Source: Lichenicola sp964249915
GTDB taxonomy: Bacteria > Pseudomonadota > Alphaproteobacteria > Acetobacterales > Acetobacteraceae
NCBI GenBank assembly: GCA_964249915.1
Contig: CAXUEL010000121.1
Span: forward strand, 1-10,370
Reading direction: 5' to 3'
DNA: 10,370 nt
Part shown: in pieces, positions 6,454 through 10,370 of the stretch
How positions within the stretch are numbered: position 1 is the first letter of the stretch
How the letters are laid out: every line of letters begins with the position of its first letter
Notes under the pieces: generated by a model
The model's database searches: none
Seen by the model: the letters and a program-made list of their open reading frames with translations, nothing else
What the model was told of the DNA's origin: nothing
Position numbers and translations under genes: made by a program

Positions 6454-7293
6454 ATGACCGGGACCCAGGCCGGCCGGGACGCGCAGCACCCCGAGGTCCC
6501 GGACGTGCTGGCCCGGATCTGTGCCCAGACCCGCCAGGAGGTCGCGCGCCGGTCCGCCGGCCTGCCGCTGCGCGAGATCCGGCTGCGCCTGCGCGACCTC
6601 GCCGAGATGCCGCGCGGCTTCGGCCAGGCGCTGAAGCTGACCACGGCGCACCACCAGGTCGGCATGATCGCCGAGATCAAGAAGGCGTCGCCGTCGGGGG
6701 GCATGATCCGTCCCGAATACGATCCCGCCGCCATCGCGCGCCAATACGAGGCGGGCGGGGCGGTCTGCCTGTCGGTGCTGACCGAGGGGCCCTCGTTCGG
6801 CGGCCACGTCGCCGACCTGCAGATCGCGCGCGCCGCGGTGAAGCTGCCGGTGCTGCGCAAGGACTTCATCGTCGACCCGTGGCAGGTGTACGAGAGCCGG
6901 CTGATCGGCGCCGACTGCATCCTGCTGATCATGGCGGCGCTGACCGATTCGGTGGCCGAGGAGCTGCTGGAGCTGGCCCGCTCGCTCGACCTCGACGTGC
7001 TGGTCGAGGTGCACGACCAGGCCGAGCTGTACCGGGCGCTGGGGCTGAACACCTCGCTGATCGGCGTCAACAACCGCAACCTGCGCACGCTGCGCACCGA
7101 CCTGGAGACCACCCTGGCGCTGGCGCCGGGGGTGCCGCCGGACCGGATCGTGGTGGCGGAAAGCGGCATACGCACGCGCGACGACGTGGTCCGGCTGAGC
7201 GGCGCCGGCGCCACCTGCTTCCTGGTCGGCGAAAGCCTGCTGCGGCATGCCGATCCGGGCGCCGCCTGCGCCGCCCTGCTCGGGCCGATCTGA
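6454..7293 (+). CDS. trpC: Indole-3-glycerol phosphate synthase
   Basis: TrpC closes the indole ring by decarboxylating CdRP to indole-3-glycerol phosphate, the fourth pathway step. From ATG 6454 the protein is 279 residues; family proteins are about 255-275. The TIM-barrel motifs are in order: DVLARICAQTRQEVARR (17-33), IAEIKKASPSGG (72-83, with Glu74 and Lys76), LPVLRKDFIVDPWQVYESR (131-149, with catalytic Lys136), LVEVHD (183-188, Glu185), IGVNNRNLRTL (203-213), VVAESGI (233-239, Glu236) and FLVGES (256-261). An alternative ATG at 6412, two bases after the trpD stop, would add 14 residues. I prefer 6454 because those codons (GAA, CTT, GAA, TCA, GGA) are unlike the neighbouring G/C-ending usage and homologues start close to DVLARI. 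The 6412 start cannot be excluded. No TrpF domain is fused at the C-terminus. Confidence 0.93.
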   Translation: MTGTQAGRDAQHPEVPDVLARICAQTRQEVARRSAGLPLREIRLRLRDLAEMPRGFGQALKLTTAHHQVGMIAEIKKASPSGGMIRPEYDPAAIARQYEAGGAVCLSVLTEGPSFGGHVADLQIARAAVKLPVLRKDFIVDPWQVYESRLIGADCILLIMAALTDSVAEELLELARSLDLDVLVEVHDQAELYRALGLNTSLIGVNNRNLRTLRTDLETTLALAPGVPPDRIVVAESGIRTRDDVVRLSGAGATCFLVGESLLRHADPGAACAALLGPI

Positions 7294-7820
7294 TGGACTC
7301 CGGGCTGACCCATCTCGACTGGGCCGGGCAGGCCCGCATGGTGGACGTGTCGGGCAAGGCCGCGACGGCGCGCGAGGCCCGGGCGGCGGCGCGTGTGGCG
7401 ATGCGGCCGGACACCCTGCGGCTGATCCTGTCCGGGGGCCTGCCCAAGGGCGACGTCTTCGCAGCCGCGCGGATCGCGGGCATCATGGCGGCGAAGCGGA
7501 CCGCCGAGCTGATCCCGCTCTGCCACCCGCTGCCGATCACCGCGGTCTCGGTGACGCTGGCGCCGGAGCCGGGCGGGGAGGCGGTCGCGATCGAGACGGT
7601 GGTGCGCACCACCGGGCAGACCGGCGTGGAGATGGAGGCGCTGACCGCGGCGAGCGTCGCCGCCCTCACGCTCTACGACATGTGCAAGGCGGTCGATCGG
7701 CACATGCGGATCGAGTCGTTGCGGGTGGTGCACAAGGCCGGCGGCAAGTCCGGCGACTGGAACGAGGCCGGGACGGATGCACTCCGTCCCGATGCAGGCA
7801 GGAACGGGGAGCGAGCATGA
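7293..7820 (+). CDS. moaC: Cyclic pyranopterin monophosphate synthase MoaC
   Basis: MoaC acts with the radical-SAM enzyme MoaA to make cyclic pyranopterin monophosphate from GTP, the first stage of molybdenum cofactor synthesis. The 175-residue protein has every family signature: RMVDVSGKAATAREARA (15-31), KGDVFAAARIAGIMAAKRT (52-70, with Lys52), LIPLCHPLPI (73-82, with His78), GVEMEALTA (111-119, with Glu115) and LYDMCKAVDR (127-136, with Asp129 and Lys132). It ends with KAGGKSGDW (148-156) and a short variable tail. The ATG overlaps the trpC stop by one base (TGATG) and the stop overlaps the pdhA start by four (ATGA), so it is embedded in a polycistronic message. Location downstream of trpC is conserved in many alphaproteobacteria. 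Its usual companion moeA is not in this window. Confidence 0.97.
   Translation: MDSGLTHLDWAGQARMVDVSGKAATAREARAAARVAMRPDTLRLILSGGLPKGDVFAAARIAGIMAAKRTAELIPLCHPLPITAVSVTLAPEPGGEAVAIETVVRTTGQTGVEMEALTAASVAALTLYDMCKAVDRHMRIESLRVVHKAGGKSGDWNEAGTDALRPDAGRNGERA
7806..7811 (+). promoter_or_regulatory. Ribosome binding site of pdhA
   Basis: GGGGAG at 7806-7811 sits five bases before the pdhA ATG at 7817, inside the last codons of moaC. It is one of the few recognisable Shine-Dalgarno sequences in the window and supports choosing 7817 over the in-frame ATG at 7871. It also suggests that pdhA can recruit ribosomes itself and does not rely only on re-initiation at the ATGA overlap. Confidence 0.6.
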
Positions 7821-8830
7821 GCGGAGCGACGAAGTTGGTGCAGGCGCCCCGCGGCGCGAATGCACCCTCCATGACGCAGGACGAGCTGACACGCGCGTAT
7901 CACGACATGCTGCTGATCCGGCGCTTCGAGGAGCGCACCGGGCAGCTCTACGGCATGGGGCTGATCGGCGGGTTCTGCCACCTGTATATCGGCCAGGAGG
8001 CGGTGGTGGTGGGGGTGCAGATGGCGCTCAAGCCCGGCGACAAGATCGTCACCTCGTATCGCGACCACGGGCACATGCTGGCGGCGGGCATGGAGGCGAA
8101 GGGGGTGATGGCCGAGCTGACCGGCCGCGCCACCGGCTATTCCCGCGGCAAGGGCGGCTCCATGCACATGTTCTCCAAGAAGGAGCACTTCTACGGCGGC
8201 CACGGCATCGTCGGCGCGCAGGTGCCGATCGGCGCCGGCCTGGCGTTCGCCAACAAGTATCGCGGCACCGACGAGGTGGCAGTGGCCTACATGGGCGATG
8301 GCGCCTCCAACCAGGGCCAGGTGTTCGAGGCGTTCAACCTGGCGGCACTGCACAAGCTGCCCTGCATCTTCATCATCGAGAACAACCAGTACGGCATGGG
8401 CACCAGCGCCGCGCGCTCCTCGGCGTCCAAGGCGCTGCACCGCAACGGCGAGCCCTGGGGCATCCCGGGGCAGCGGGTCGACGGCATGGACGTGGTCGCG
8501 GTGCGCGAGGCCGCCCGCGAGGCGGTAGGGCATTGCCGCGCCGGCAACGGCCCGTACCTGCTGGAGATGAGCACCTACCGCTACCGCGGCCATTCCATGT
8601 CCGACCCCGCCAAGTACCGTACTCGCGAGGAGGTCGAGGCGATGCGCCGGGAGCACGACGCGATCGAGCAGGTGCGTCGCGCGTTGCTCGATCTCGGGGT
8701 CGAGGAGGCGGCGCTCAAGGCCACCGACGACGAGATCAAGCGGCTGGTCGCGGATGCGGCGCAGTTCGCGCAGGACAGCCCGGAACCCGATCCGTCCGAG
8801 CTGTGGACCGACATCCTGGTGGAGGCCTGA
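7817..8830 (+). CDS. pdhA: Pyruvate dehydrogenase E1 component, alpha subunit
   Basis: This is the thiamine-diphosphate-binding subunit of the heterotetrameric E1, which decarboxylates pyruvate and reductively acetylates the lipoyl group of E2. The 337-residue product begins its conserved core at ELTRAYHDMLLIRRFEER (23-40). It continues with GFCHLYIGQEAV (52-63), SYRDHGH (80-86), GKGGSMHMF (111-119) and FYGGHGIVGAQVPIGAGLAFA (125-145). The thiamine-diphosphate and magnesium motif runs from GDGASNQG (160-167) to ENNQYGMGT (188-196). YRYRGHSMSDPAKYR (254-268) corresponds to the loop that is phosphorylated in mitochondrial E1 alpha; the match to the mitochondrial type is typical of alphaproteobacteria. 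GHSMSDP and the neighbouring pdhB distinguish it from branched-chain or acetoin E1 alpha, though those paralogues are related. It overlaps moaC by four bases; pdhB starts seven bases after its stop. Confidence 0.96.
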   Translation: MSGATKLVQAPRGANAPSMTQDELTRAYHDMLLIRRFEERTGQLYGMGLIGGFCHLYIGQEAVVVGVQMALKPGDKIVTSYRDHGHMLAAGMEAKGVMAELTGRATGYSRGKGGSMHMFSKKEHFYGGHGIVGAQVPIGAGLAFANKYRGTDEVAVAYMGDGASNQGQVFEAFNLAALHKLPCIFIIENNQYGMGTSAARSSASKALHRNGEPWGIPGQRVDGMDVVAVREAAREAVGHCRAGNGPYLLEMSTYRYRGHSMSDPAKYRTREEVEAMRREHDAIEQVRRALLDLGVEEAALKATDDEIKRLVADAAQFAQDSPEPDPSELWTDILVEA

Positions 8831-8837
8831 ACCGGCC

Positions 8838-10211
<1,374 letters not shown>

Positions 10212-10219
10212 GGCCGCGC

Positions 10220-10370
10220 ATGTCCGTGAACATCCTCATGCCGGCGCTGTCGCCGACCATGACCGAAGGCACCCTGGCGCGCTGGCTGAAGAAGGAGGGC
10301 GATGCGGTCGCGTCCGGCGACGTGATCGCCGAGATCGAGACCGACAAGGCGACCATGGAGGTCGAGGCGG
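10220..10370 (+). CDS. pdhC: Pyruvate dehydrogenase E2 (dihydrolipoamide acetyltransferase), N-terminal fragment
   Basis: E2 forms the core of the pyruvate dehydrogenase complex and transfers the acetyl group from its lipoyl arm to CoA. Only 50 residues are visible before the right edge, all within a lipoyl domain: ILMPALSPTMTEGTLARW (5-22), KKEGDAVASGD (24-34) and IETDKATMEVEA (39-50) with the lipoyl Lys at 43. On its own this fragment could belong to any lipoyl protein. The assignment to E2 rests on its place eight bases after pdhB and the standard alphaproteobacterial order pdhA-pdhB-pdhC. The peripheral-subunit-binding and catalytic domains should lie beyond the window. The coding DNA is strikingly similar to the start of pdhB. 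Confidence 0.88.
   Translation, partial: MSVNILMPALSPTMTEGTLARWLKKEGDAVASGDVIAEIETDKATMEVEA
10220..10370 (+). repeat. Lipoyl-domain direct repeat, copy 2 (start of pdhC, cut by window edge)
   Basis: This is the second copy of the repeat that begins pdhB at 8838. It matches without gaps over all 151 visible bases and is identical from 10314 to the end of the window. The homology probably continues to the right, to the end of the lipoyl domain. Confidence 0.9.

Overview
This window is a compact chromosomal housekeeping region from a very GC-rich alphaproteobacterium (GC roughly 70%, judged by eye). Three things point to the class: the gene order secG-tpiA / ppiD-trpE-trpG-trpD-trpC-moaC, a pyruvate dehydrogenase E1 beta subunit with its own N-terminal lipoyl domain, and strong G/C preference at third codon positions. 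Rhodospirillales, perhaps Acetobacteraceae, is my best guess, but nothing in the sequence proves a family. Coding density is near total: no gene-free stretch exceeds about 160 bases, and I see no RNA genes, insertion sequences, CRISPR arrays or phage genes.

Left arm (1-1034, minus strand): triosephosphate isomerase (tpiA) is followed closely by secG, which runs off the left edge. A 158-base divergent intergenic region (1035-1192) separates them from everything else. It holds a plausible sigma70-type promoter for the rightward genes and two small hairpins.

Centre (1193-7820, plus strand): one tightly packed transcription unit. A PpiD/SurA-like membrane-anchored periplasmic chaperone (1193-3124) overlaps trpE by four bases (GTGA). 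Then come trpG, trpD and trpC, giving four enzyme activities from chorismate to indole-3-glycerol phosphate: both anthranilate synthase subunits, the phosphoribosyltransferase and indole-glycerol-phosphate synthase. trpF, trpB and trpA are not here, as expected for alphaproteobacteria with split trp genes. moaC (molybdenum cofactor) overlaps the trpC stop by one base.

Right arm (7817-10370, plus strand): pdhA overlaps the moaC stop by four bases (ATGA). It is followed by pdhB (lipoyl domain fused to E1 beta) and the first 50 codons of pdhC (E2). These encode E1 and E2 of the pyruvate dehydrogenase complex. In many alphaproteobacteria moeA and lexA follow moaC, so their replacement by pdhABC looks like a lineage-specific junction.

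I found no clearly undescribed system. The items most worth a second look are the moaC-pdhA junction, the near-identical lipoyl-domain DNA at the starts of pdhB and pdhC (the last 57 visible bases are identical), the apparently degenerate parvulin domain of the PpiD-like protein, and two apparent insertions in TrpD.
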